From Chitinophaga pinensis (GTDB lineage: Bacteria > Bacteroidota > Bacteroidia > Flavobacteriales_D > Crocinitomicaceae): a stretch of DNA of 64,000 bases. Of this stretch, positions 10,176-18,944 are shown piece by piece. Both the position numbers and the translations under genes were made by a program. Every line of letters begins with the position of its first letter. The first letter of the stretch is position 1. Below the pieces are notes generated by a model, which saw nothing but the letters and a program-made list of their open reading frames with translations, was not told the DNA's origin and searched no databases. Where the stretch lies: the NCBI GenBank assembly GCA_945883825.1, contig CAMCYF010000010.1, forward strand, positions 1 through 64,000. Reading direction: 5' to 3'.

Positions 10176-11222
10176 TTAAAGAGACCGAACAGCACGCACT
10201 TTGCCAGATGGGTAGTTCTTGTCGAAGATTCTCTGAGAATTATAGTAGAAAGTATGAGTCCACGCTTTGTCTTTACCGTCCTCCGTAGAAGTCCAATAGA
10301 TGACGGAATCAAAAAATTCAAAATTTGCGTATGTCAAAACAGGCCCACTTTTACCGTATTGCTCTATATAAGAGTTACGAGAATTAAATTCACTAATATA
10401 CAAAATATCAAGTTCTTTTTTAGTTGGAAGCCTCCAACCATTTCCTAAATCAGCACAAGCCGTTACTGCGTCATACCAACTCATATATCCTTTAAAATCA
10501 AACTGTGCAACCTCAATATTTCCCATTTTAATAGGTGAGTGGATTAGATATGAATTTGGCGCCTCTTCTTTAAGTTTTTCTGAAGAAATTAATGAGGATA
10601 ATGTCGATGGTGTATTTTTTTTAAAATCTAAGAGTATCTGAAGATAGGATTTTGGTATTGCAAAGTTTAAATTTTGTCCTTCTGTTAGTTGAGAAACAGA
10701 AATTCCAATTAATTCGCCATTTGAGTTTAAAACAGGTCCACCACTACTACCTGGCGATATGGAGGCTGTCATTTGGAGTAATTTGATTCCTTCAAAATCT
10801 CTCATTCCACTAATAATTCCATCGGAAATTGTCGCAGGAAGACCTTGTGGACTTCCTATAACATAAACTTTTTGCCCTATTGATGCAGTGGTCACAGCAA
10901 ATTTTATTGCTGGTTTGTTTAGCGTTGAAACTTTTAGTAAAATTAAATCCACAGATTCATCTACTCCTACATACCCATCAATTTTATATTCAATATCTGA
11001 ATTATTTAAAATACAACTTGCATTAGTAGCTCCCTCAACAACATGATAATTTGTTGCAATAATGTTTGGAGCAACAAAAAATCCTGATCCTTGCCCATCA
11101 TTCGTTAAAATTGTAACAGTTGAGTTTACTGTATTTTTATAGATTAGAGAAGCATCTTGAGAGAAAAAATGATTTAGAGAACTTAAAACAAAACTTAAAA
11201 TTAATAGATTTTTCATGTTCAA
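10176..11222 (-). CDS. Secreted trypsin-like (S1C) serine protease with C-terminal DUF1566/FGE-like domain
   Basis: GSGFFVAPNIIATNYHVVEGA, SISPGSSGGPVLNSNGELIGISV; C-term WYDAVTACADLGNGWRLPTKKELDILY...YWTSTE. Confidence 0.8.
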   Translation of the reverse strand: MNMKNLLILSFVLSSLNHFFSQDASLIYKNTVNSTVTILTNDGQGSGFFVAPNIIATNYHVVEGATNASCILNNSDIEYKIDGYVGVDESVDLILLKVSTLNKPAIKFAVTTASIGQKVYVIGSPQGLPATISDGIISGMRDFEGIKLLQMTASISPGSSGGPVLNSNGELIGISVSQLTEGQNLNFAIPKSYLQILLDFKKNTPSTLSSLISSEKLKEEAPNSYLIHSPIKMGNIEVAQFDFKGYMSWYDAVTACADLGNGWRLPTKKELDILYISEFNSRNSYIEQYGKSGPVLTYANFEFFDSVIYWTSTEDGKDKAWTHTFYYNSQRIFDKNYPSGKVRAVRSL

Positions 11223-11299
11223 GTTTTGTTTCTTATGACAAATTAGAAGAATTATAACAAACTTAAAAATTCTATACTATTAAAGCAAATATTTCATTG

Positions 11300-11764
11300 C
11301 TAAATAAGATCATTCTGATTTAAAGATCCCTTCAAGCCTTTGTATGTTTTTAGAACTTTTTGATATGCTGACATGCCACTTGGAGAGGACAACAACTTTA
11401 AATCAATATAATTCATAGAATTTAGGTCATTGATTTGGACATTGAAAGCCCCCAATTTTTTACATCGAATCAACAACTGGCGAGTTATAGAGTTTAGATT
11501 CTGAAATATAGATAATCGAAAAAAGAAATGATATTCAATGTTTCCCATTATTGTTATTGAAGATCGGTAAAAACCTTGATCAAATGAATTATTGAACCAT
11601 ATAAAATTAGAAATACCCAATAATTTATTGCCACCCGAAGATAAAGAACGATAGAAGCCATTTTTTTTATTCTTAAACCTAATTTGAAAAGCAAGTAGGT
11701 TTATTTTAAGTGTCAAACAGATCCATCGGTCTTGTTCTTTTTTCATTATTTCTAAAATGTTCAA
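11300..11764 (-). CDS. Hypothetical protein, 154 aa
   Basis: Intact ORF; start overlaps the stop of the upstream ORF (11761). Confidence 0.45.
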   Translation of the reverse strand: MNILEIMKKEQDRWICLTLKINLLAFQIRFKNKKNGFYRSLSSGGNKLLGISNFIWFNNSFDQGFYRSSITIMGNIEYHFFFRLSIFQNLNSITRQLLIRCKKLGAFNVQINDLNSMNYIDLKLLSSPSGMSAYQKVLKTYKGLKGSLNQNDLI

Positions 11765-12333
11765 AACCCCAGCAAATTATCACGGTTAAGGAACAGTTCA
11801 TCGGTGAGAAATATTCTTGGAAAAAAAAGTATCGAATCGTTTAAGACCAAATCCAATAGTTCATCATGGAATTGGTTTTTTTTTAACAAAGGATTATAAA
11901 ACTGTAGTGGAATTAAGTTGACCATTAGATCTATCTTTTCCATTTTATTAAACTTCATTGATACAAAACCATTAAAATTCCGTTCTGCATCAATCCGAAA
12001 CTTATTCCCAATGTCTTCAGCGTCTGATCTGTTTATTTTTCCAACGAATATATATCGTATGGTTAAAAGTTCTTCATCTTCGTTTTCAATCTCTATTGTA
12101 CGGACCACAAATTGAATTTCGCGGTAAAATTTTGCTGTGGGAATTTTAAAAACAATTCCTTGAAGCAAGTCAATTTTTGATTTACCCCACTCGAATAGCT
12201 CCTTAGACCCTATTTCAGTTATCAACTCTAAAACCATCGGATACATTTTTTTAGGTAGCATCGAGACTATAAAATGTGATTTTTCAATAGTTTTCTTTTT
12301 GGTTATTCTACTTTCCATTCTTATAAATATCAC
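11761..12333 (-). CDS. Hypothetical protein, 190 aa
   Basis: Intact ORF coupled to the following ORF; no recognised motif. Confidence 0.5.
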   Translation of the reverse strand: MIFIRMESRITKKKTIEKSHFIVSMLPKKMYPMVLELITEIGSKELFEWGKSKIDLLQGIVFKIPTAKFYREIQFVVRTIEIENEDEELLTIRYIFVGKINRSDAEDIGNKFRIDAERNFNGFVSMKFNKMEKIDLMVNLIPLQFYNPLLKKNQFHDELLDLVLNDSILFFPRIFLTDELFLNRDNLLGF

Positions 12334-12567
12334 TAAAGTTAGATTGTGCCTAACCTCATCATTAATTTATTGATCGAAGTTTAAGGAGGGGATCATATTT
12401 TATTGATTTTTTCGCCAAAATTTTTAAAACCAATTTTTCTGAAAAAACTATATTTAGGGGATCCTTGGGTCTTTTTTAGGAAATGACCCATATATGGTTT
12501 TGCATACGGGGGTAGGGATGGAAGGGAGCTATCCTAACCGTCAGTTGGGGGGTAGGCTTTGTTTTAC

Positions 12568-13995
12568 TTATTTATAAAAACTACTGATTAAATCAACCAT
12601 ACTATCATTTACATCATAAACTTCTTGATCTTCAAAAGTTCTTAAATATTGCTCTGTTATAGATAAAGAAGAATGCCCCAAACATTTACTAATCAAATAA
12701 ATATCTGTCTTATTTTGTCTTGATAAATAAGCGAAAGTATGTCTTGCAGAGTGAAATGAGAATTCACGAATTTCAAATATTTTTGCCACGCCTTTTAGAT
12801 CTAAATTAATGATTGCATTTAATGACCCTGCTCTATCATATATCTGCTGATAATTTAAATTATCGTCAAATTTGTTTGTGAAAATATAACCATTATTTGT
12901 TTTTGCAAATTGTTGGATTAAGAGAATCAAAAGAGAATCCCTATACTTAATAATTTTTTTAAGTTTTGATGATTCTAAGTGATTATATTTCCTTGAGCTA
13001 ATTGATTGCATAAGATTAAGTCTTATTTGTTTTCCTTTTAAATCATAATATTCAGATTCAAGTTCGTAAATCTGAATTGAAAGTGGATTGTTGAATTTTG
13101 GTTTTGATAATTTAAAATTAATAGATGGATTCATGTATAATTCAGACGGAAGGAAATACTTAAGAATATTCACAATGTTTCCATTTAATTTCACATTCAT
13201 ATCTCTATTGTTTTTAGACATCACATAACTTAAATCTCCTGACTTAATATTTCCCCACTTAAGAAATAAAACATCTTTAAATCTCATTCCCATTGTAGAA
13301 AAACTAAAAAGAAATAATTGTATTGCGAAGGTTTGTTTTTCCGAGGTGAATCTATAATTAGTTGAATCAAACATTTTATGAATTTCATTACTTGTCAATG
13401 AAACTTTAATTTTTGGTTTAAATTGAACCTTGTGATTGAAGTAAATATCATCTTTTGGTAATTGAAAGGAATTTGGCAGACCTTTAGCATAATTCAAAGT
13501 TGTTTTGATCGCTTTATGATAAGAGTGTCTTGTTGAAGGTTCAATTTTTAATTCACTGATAAAATAATTATCCAACCTTTGTCTATGAGCAATTGATAAT
13601 TCTTTTACTTGAATTTTATCAAAATTTAATGTTTTAAAATGTTTTAAGAGTGTATGGTATCTTCTAACCGCAGACATTCGTGATTGTGATTCAAAATCTT
13701 TGATTCGCATTTCAAAGAGTAATCCAAGAGTTCCATTTCCCTGAATAGAATCTTTTTTAATTAATTGTTCTCCACCAAAATATCGTGATAGAAAAGTTTC
13801 TATAAGATTATTGAAATATTCAGAATTAGGGTGACTTGTTTTTACCCTGTCTTTATATTCATTCCAATCACCCTTTTTAACTTTGATACCAACATTAATA
13901 TAGGTTGGTTTTCTGTTTTCGGTAATTCTAATTTTTATTTGATAGTGACCATCTGAAGTTGGTCTACTCCACAAAATAGGTTTTACTGATCTCAT
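12568..13995 (-). CDS. Tyrosine recombinase / phage-type integrase
   Basis: C-term FHSARHTFAYLSRQNKTDIYLISKCLGHSSLSITEQYLRTF (HxxR...Y catalytic motif); Arm-like N-term KIRITENRKPTYINVGIKVKKGDWN. Confidence 0.92.
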   Translation of the reverse strand: MRSVKPILWSRPTSDGHYQIKIRITENRKPTYINVGIKVKKGDWNEYKDRVKTSHPNSEYFNNLIETFLSRYFGGEQLIKKDSIQGNGTLGLLFEMRIKDFESQSRMSAVRRYHTLLKHFKTLNFDKIQVKELSIAHRQRLDNYFISELKIEPSTRHSYHKAIKTTLNYAKGLPNSFQLPKDDIYFNHKVQFKPKIKVSLTSNEIHKMFDSTNYRFTSEKQTFAIQLFLFSFSTMGMRFKDVLFLKWGNIKSGDLSYVMSKNNRDMNVKLNGNIVNILKYFLPSELYMNPSINFKLSKPKFNNPLSIQIYELESEYYDLKGKQIRLNLMQSISSRKYNHLESSKLKKIIKYRDSLLILLIQQFAKTNNGYIFTNKFDDNLNYQQIYDRAGSLNAIINLDLKGVAKIFEIREFSFHSARHTFAYLSRQNKTDIYLISKCLGHSSLSITEQYLRTFEDQEVYDVNDSMVDLISSFYK

Positions 13996-14050
13996 ATTGT
14001 TAAAACATTTGTTAAAACAAATATAGGGTTTTTATAGTTAAATACTAATT

Positions 14051-15700
14051 TTAAAACATTGTAAATCTATGTTTTATATGATTGATGTAATAAAATTTTA
14101 TTATTTGTGGTCCAAGTGGGACCACCCAAGTGGGGATTTTGGCTAAAAAGTCGAAATCCCCATTTTTATATACCTCTACAAGTCCCGTTAAATAAGGGAT
14201 TGCGGAAAAAAGTAAATTTATTCTTGTGGTTCGATAATCGTCATTTTTTCGATTATAATAAATCCCCTCTGGAAAGACTGCATTTTGGATTCTTTGCTTA
14301 CGGCTAAAATTTGCTTTTCTCCACAATGACGGTAGTTCTATGGCTATTTTAAGGCAGTTATCTACCGCGATTTCAAGGTTCGATAACTGATTTTGACTGT
14401 TATCTAATTCTAGCTCTATTTGGTGAATTTTTACTCGAAATTTATCTCTGAATTTCACATACAAGGCTTGGTCAATTTCGTTATTTACAAATCTTTCTTC
14501 TGCATTTTCAAGTTTTTTATTGAGACTTGCTAATTCAACTTGTAAGCCTTTTTTACTTTCTTCATTAACTTCTGTTCGTTGAGATAATAAGTGAAGAAAC
14601 ATCTTTTTAAAAATTGGAGTTAATTTTTTATCAAATGTAAATTTCTTAATGAGTTCTTCAAATTTTTTATGGAGCACTTTTTGGCTTCGATTGTTAGCAC
14701 ACCCTTTTAAATTACATTTGTAATAGTAAAGCCCTTTTTTTCTAACTAAATATCCAGTTATACTATTTCCACAGCAATCACATTTTATAAATTGCTTCAT
14801 TGGTAATTCTTCTGACTCTAATTCAATTTTGTAACCACCCCCATATTTCTCTAAATTCTGATGTACTTTTAAAAAAGTGCTTTTGGTGATCATAGGAGGA
14901 TGTTTCCCTTCAATCATTTCTCCAGGCAACATTTTAGAAACAATGAATCCACAATAAAAAGGATTCATAAAAAAATGTGAAAGTCTTTTAGATTCAACAT
15001 TCCATCCTCTAGCATTTAATCTTTTAGCAATTTCAGAAATGCTTAAATCTTCATTTGCCTTCCATTCAAATGCTTTTTTTAGAAGTTTTCCATGAGTATT
15101 AATTTCCAGTGTATGTTCATCGGCAGTTTTTCCTTGATTCGTATTTGTATAGCCTGTAGGGGGCATAAATGGCCAATATCCCTGTTTTAATTTTTCAATC
15201 ATTCCCGTCATAGATTTATCTCTACGCAACTGATTATCAAATTCACTGAATAAATGATAAATCCCTTCCATAAAATTCCCTGAAGGGTCACTATGATCTA
15301 CAGATTGTGTGATTGATACAACTTTAATACCTCGTTGTTTCAATTCATGTGAAATAAATGCACCGCTTGGACCACTTCTGCTGAATCGGTCGTATGAATA
15401 CACGATTACATAACCAATTGTTTTTTTACGTTTAACATAGTGAAGCATTTTTTGAAACTCCTTACGCTCATCATCTTTAGCACTTTCATAAGTGCCACCA
15501 AAAAATTCAATGACATCAAGTCCTTTCTCTTCTGCATATTTTAGGCAGTGCTTCATTTGAGTATTCAAACTCGCATTATTATCTGCTTGTTCTTTAGTAC
15601 TTACACGTGTGTATATAACAGCCTCAGTTTTGGCAGACTGAATTAATTCAGAACCTTTAGAAAATCGCTTAAATCTTTCGTCTATCTGCATATTGCTCAA
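14051..15700 (-). CDS. Large serine recombinase (resolvase + recombinase + zinc-ribbon)
   Basis: AVIYTRVSTKEQADNNASLNTQ, VIVYSYDRFSRSG, CDCCGNSITGYLVRKKGLYYYKC zinc ribbon. Confidence 0.92.
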   Translation of the reverse strand: MSNMQIDERFKRFSKGSELIQSAKTEAVIYTRVSTKEQADNNASLNTQMKHCLKYAEEKGLDVIEFFGGTYESAKDDERKEFQKMLHYVKRKKTIGYVIVYSYDRFSRSGPSGAFISHELKQRGIKVVSITQSVDHSDPSGNFMEGIYHLFSEFDNQLRRDKSMTGMIEKLKQGYWPFMPPTGYTNTNQGKTADEHTLEINTHGKLLKKAFEWKANEDLSISEIAKRLNARGWNVESKRLSHFFMNPFYCGFIVSKMLPGEMIEGKHPPMITKSTFLKVHQNLEKYGGGYKIELESEELPMKQFIKCDCCGNSITGYLVRKKGLYYYKCNLKGCANNRSQKVLHKKFEELIKKFTFDKKLTPIFKKMFLHLLSQRTEVNEESKKGLQVELASLNKKLENAEERFVNNEIDQALYVKFRDKFRVKIHQIELELDNSQNQLSNLEIAVDNCLKIAIELPSLWRKANFSRKQRIQNAVFPEGIYYNRKNDDYRTTRINLLFSAIPYLTGLVEVYKNGDFDFLAKIPTWVVPLGPQIIKFYYINHIKHRFTMF

Positions 15701-15830
15701 TAATTATCAAACAAAGTTCTTCAATTTGGTCTAACAGAAGTTGAGCGATTTCTTCTGAAATCTTTCCATCTGTTATTTCTTTTATGTCCTTTGTTGTTGG
15801 TTTCTCAAATTTTAATTTTTTATTATACAA
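15669..15830 (-). CDS. Possible small ORF (about 53 aa) overlapping the recombinase start; TTG start assumed
   Basis: Reads LYNKKLKFEKPTTKDIKEITDGKISEEIAQLLLDQIEELCLIIIEQYADRRKI*; amphipathic and plausible, but no ATG. Confidence 0.35.
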   Translation of the reverse strand: MYNKKLKFEKPTTKDIKEITDGKISEEIAQLLLDQIEELCLIIIEQYADRRKI

Positions 15831-15894
15831 TTTATTTTCCCATGTGTTTCATGACTGCTTATCAGTTCATTGATACGGGTTTTCATTCGCCCAT

Positions 15895-16833
15895 TTATTT
15901 GGTACGTTTATTTAATTTCATTTGAATTTTATTCTCAAAATGTACAATTTTACCATTTTGTGTAGTAATACTGATTTTCTGAAATCCGTTTTTTGTTATT
16001 ACATCTAAAAACCTTTGCTCTATGCTAACCTCTTGAAGATTATCAATTTCGATTAAGTATGGTTCTCCTTCTTTAAATCGAATATTAATTGAACTTACAT
16101 TTGGTTTTCTAATCGTCTCTAAAATACTTAATTCCGTTTTTGACAATAAAGGAGTCTTCTCAAAGGATGAGTGAGTGCTCCATTCATTGACTAAACTTTT
16201 GTATGCTTCTGATATACTAATACAAAAATGAGGTTTTGCAACAAATTCAGCAAATTCAACATAACTATTAACAAGCATTTCATACTTATTTGAATTTAAA
16301 AGTATAAATTCACCATCCTTATTCACTAAGCAAATTGTCGCTTCTCTAAAAATAATGGTAGCGATAACTGTAGTGATAAATAAAGTAGGTGAATTTTCCC
16401 TTAAACCTGAAATTAGTTCATCTACATTATCAGGAATATCAAATTTCGGTTGTAAGGTGGATATAATTTTCTTTAACTCTTCCTCAGTGCATATTGAAAA
16501 TATATCATCTCCAGGATCAAGCAAATTATTTTTTAATTTTTTAATAGTTGTTAAACCAATTCCAAGTGAACGCATTTGCTGAATTAGTTTAATCCATATG
16601 CTTTGAGGAATATCGTATTTCCTTCGCATTCCTGGACCTTTTACAGTAGGTAGTATTCCTTGCTTATCCCAGTAGGTAGCATCACGAGGAGAAATATTTA
16701 AATCGGCTATAGTGTAATTTGGCTTTTCCATTGATTCTGCAACTAAAGGAAATTCACTAGAATATTCAAGGTTTCTGAGTATTTCCATCTGCTCATCACT
16801 CAAGAAATTTCCTATTTTTTCTTTTTCTAACAT
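15895..16833 (-). CDS. MerR-like HTH transcriptional regulator
   Basis: YTIADLNISPRDATYWDKQGILPTVKGPGMRRKYDIPQSIWIKLIQQMRSLGIGLTTIKKLK; MLEKEKIGNF start at 16833 preferred over 16929. Confidence 0.65.
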   Translation of the reverse strand: MLEKEKIGNFLSDEQMEILRNLEYSSEFPLVAESMEKPNYTIADLNISPRDATYWDKQGILPTVKGPGMRRKYDIPQSIWIKLIQQMRSLGIGLTTIKKLKNNLLDPGDDIFSICTEEELKKIISTLQPKFDIPDNVDELISGLRENSPTLFITTVIATIIFREATICLVNKDGEFILLNSNKYEMLVNSYVEFAEFVAKPHFCISISEAYKSLVNEWSTHSSFEKTPLLSKTELSILETIRKPNVSSINIRFKEGEPYLIEIDNLQEVSIEQRFLDVITKNGFQKISITTQNGKIVHFENKIQMKLNKRTK

Positions 16834-16900
16834 ATGTTGTATTTGGTTAATTAATATTTTTGTTTTACATTTGCAAAGTAAAGAAAAATAATTCAATATT

Positions 16901-17329
16901 ATGTTAAAAAAGAAAATAAAAAATAACAATAGTGATTCATCTCCACTTGCAAAAAGAATTTGTAAATGTGGCTGTGAAAAAGAATTTCAACCGGGTAGGT
17001 CAGATCAATTTCATTTAAATTCAATACACTACGACTTTGCGTACAACCATGGTCCTCGTAAAGAAAAATACGCGGAAGAAAATCAAGCAATCAAGACAAT
17101 TCGTAAAAATGATAGAATCCTTGAGAAGTACTTTAAATATTGCAAAAAAATAAGAGGTGATTTGAATTTTATAACATTAAAGGCTGATGGTTTTAATGAA
17201 GAAATTTTTACACGCATTTTAACTTCTATTGAAGATGAAATTGAAATTAAGTACTTTACAATGTACAAGTATTGTTACAGAATAATTAATCAAGCAAATA
17301 ATAAATACATTAGAATCCATAAAATATGA
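16901..17329 (+). CDS. Hypothetical protein with N-terminal Cys motif (zinc-binding-like)
   Basis: ICKCGCEKEFQPGRSDQFHLNSIHYDFAYNHGPRKEK; divergent from MerR-like gene. Confidence 0.65.
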   Translation: MLKKKIKNNNSDSSPLAKRICKCGCEKEFQPGRSDQFHLNSIHYDFAYNHGPRKEKYAEENQAIKTIRKNDRILEKYFKYCKKIRGDLNFITLKADGFNEEIFTRILTSIEDEIEIKYFTMYKYCYRIINQANNKYIRIHKI

Positions 17330-17544
17330 ATAAAATATTTAGAAATATTTCGGCATCAGAGCTTTTTGCCACAAATATTGGTGTTAGTGGTGCACCAATC
17401 CCACCAAACGGTCCAGGAGAAAAATATCCACTAATTAAATATATTGTGATTGGCGTTATGTTCCTTTCATCATGTGTAATAGCATACAAGATACATAGAA
17501 ATTTAAAACAAAAAATAACAACTATAAATAAAAATGATGAATAA
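17326..17544 (+). CDS. Small single-pass membrane protein, 72 aa
   Basis: ATGA overlap with previous gene; TM segment YIVIGVMFLSSCVIAYKI. Confidence 0.55.
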   Translation: MNKIFRNISASELFATNIGVSGAPIPPNGPGEKYPLIKYIVIGVMFLSSCVIAYKIHRNLKQKITTINKNDE

Positions 17545-17704
17545 AGAAATAAAAAACGAAAGTAAACAAATCAATATGAAAGATTATCGAATTTCAAATG
17601 CAGTTAAAATGGGATCTACTACTATTTTATTAATGATTTTTTCAATGCTAATTATTAAGATTTGCAAGTATATGTTAAAAGATTTAGAGGGAATGGGGTT
17701 TTAG
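17534..17704 (+). CDS. Small single-pass membrane protein, 56 aa (absent from the ORF track)
   Basis: MMNKEIKNESKQINMKDYRISNAVKMGSTTILLMIFSMLIIKICKYMLKDLEGMGF*; overlaps the 3' end of the previous ORF. Confidence 0.5.
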   Translation: MMNKEIKNESKQINMKDYRISNAVKMGSTTILLMIFSMLIIKICKYMLKDLEGMGF

Positions 17705-17956
17705 AAAATGAAGCTTCAGTTAAGCTGAAAGATTTTTTAAGGTGATTCTAATTGTCCTAATTTGTGGGCAAATGATTTTCTATTATATAAAGTGTATAAG
17801 AATTGGAAGCATAGAAAGGATTTAGAAAAGTAAAATTTTAGTATTATCTCTATAAAACAGCCCTTATAAAATCTTTTAAGCTTAATTCAAGTCTAAAAAT
17901 TTGATTTTAGTTTTTTACTAAGTCATATAGACTAATACTGCTTCTATTTTCTCCAC

Positions 17957-18117
17957 TACAGAAATTAATTATATAGCAATAGCAATGGTTGTAGATGGTA
18001 ATATATAAATATGAAACACGGATTTTGCGGGTAAACTTACTTTCCAATACAGAAAGTAATTATTTAGCAATAGCAAGGGTTGTAGAGGGTTATAGACAAA
18101 TATGATACACGGATTTT
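17957..18117. repeat. Two imperfect 70-bp direct repeats, period 91 bp
   Basis: 17957-18026 and 18048-18117: TACAGAAAkTAATTATwTAGCAATAGCAAkGGTTGTAGAkGGT...ACACGGATTTT, 8 mismatches by eye. Confidence 0.85.
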
Positions 18118-18214
18118 TGGGGATGTTTTTTTTTGTGGTGGAGATTATTTTATCAAAACACGAAGGGCTTGACCTTGAATGAATGAATGTAGTGCCCTAA
18201 ATTTGCTTTTATTT

Positions 18215-18826
18215 TTATTGCTTTATCAAGGATTTAGATTCAGAATAAACTCCATTTGAAACAAGAACGAATAAATAATTACCATTATTCAACAACGAAG
18301 TATTTACTGAGAAATCAGTTAAGTTAGATATATCATATTCGTTAATTATATACCCTCCAGAATGAATTAGAAACAATTGTGAATTATTTGAACTTGAAGC
18401 AAATTTGAGATTTACAACATTAGATGCTGGATTGGGAAATACATTAGTTATTTTAATCAATGAGTTATTCACTCCAGCTGGAATTAGCCCAGCGGTAGTT
18501 CAAGGGTGATAAAAATACCAGGTATGAGTGAAGTAATACGGAGTATTGAACCCAAGTTGCATTGGACCATTTTCCGTCATTTTATATCCTAAATTAGTAA
18601 TACTATTGAAGATAATATTTAGTGAAGAATTATGATTTTTCAAGTTCATATTAATATGTGGGATTGTTTGAGTACTTGTTACTCCTGAAGGGTTTGTTAC
18701 AAAAACAGAATCATAAGTTGGGGCAGATATCATCCCGTCAAATTTCTCGGTAACAATATACATTCCTGTTTGAGAAAATGATTTGAATGAAATAATTAAA
18801 GAAAAAAGAATTAGATAATTTTTCAT
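18215..18826 (-). pseudogene. Secreted protein with type IX secretion C-terminal sorting domain, interrupted by one in-frame TGA
   Basis: ORFs 18500-18826 and 18215-18472 share a frame; junction reads ...WYFYHP(TGA)TTAGLIPAGVNNSLIKITNVFPNPASNVVNLKF. Confidence 0.75.
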
Positions 18827-18944
18827 GGGAAATGGTTAAAGTACAATTTATTGATCCTAAAAATAAGCAAAAAAAGCATTCATTGCAAACTCTGCAATAA
18901 ATTATTAGTTTTAGGGGTTGGGGTTTCGTACTTCTTTTCAGGCT

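Noticed and set aside
9392-12356. GTTAGGCAC near 9393 and GTGCCTAAC near 12346, reminiscent of integron attC R'/R'' boxes
   Set aside because: Separated by ~3 kb with no paired boxes at attC spacing and no IntI-type integrase; probably coincidence or a minor inverted repeat.
17957-18117. CRISPR array
   Set aside because: Only two 70-bp units with 21-bp interval, imperfect, no Cas genes; not a CRISPR. No CRISPR array seen anywhere in the window.
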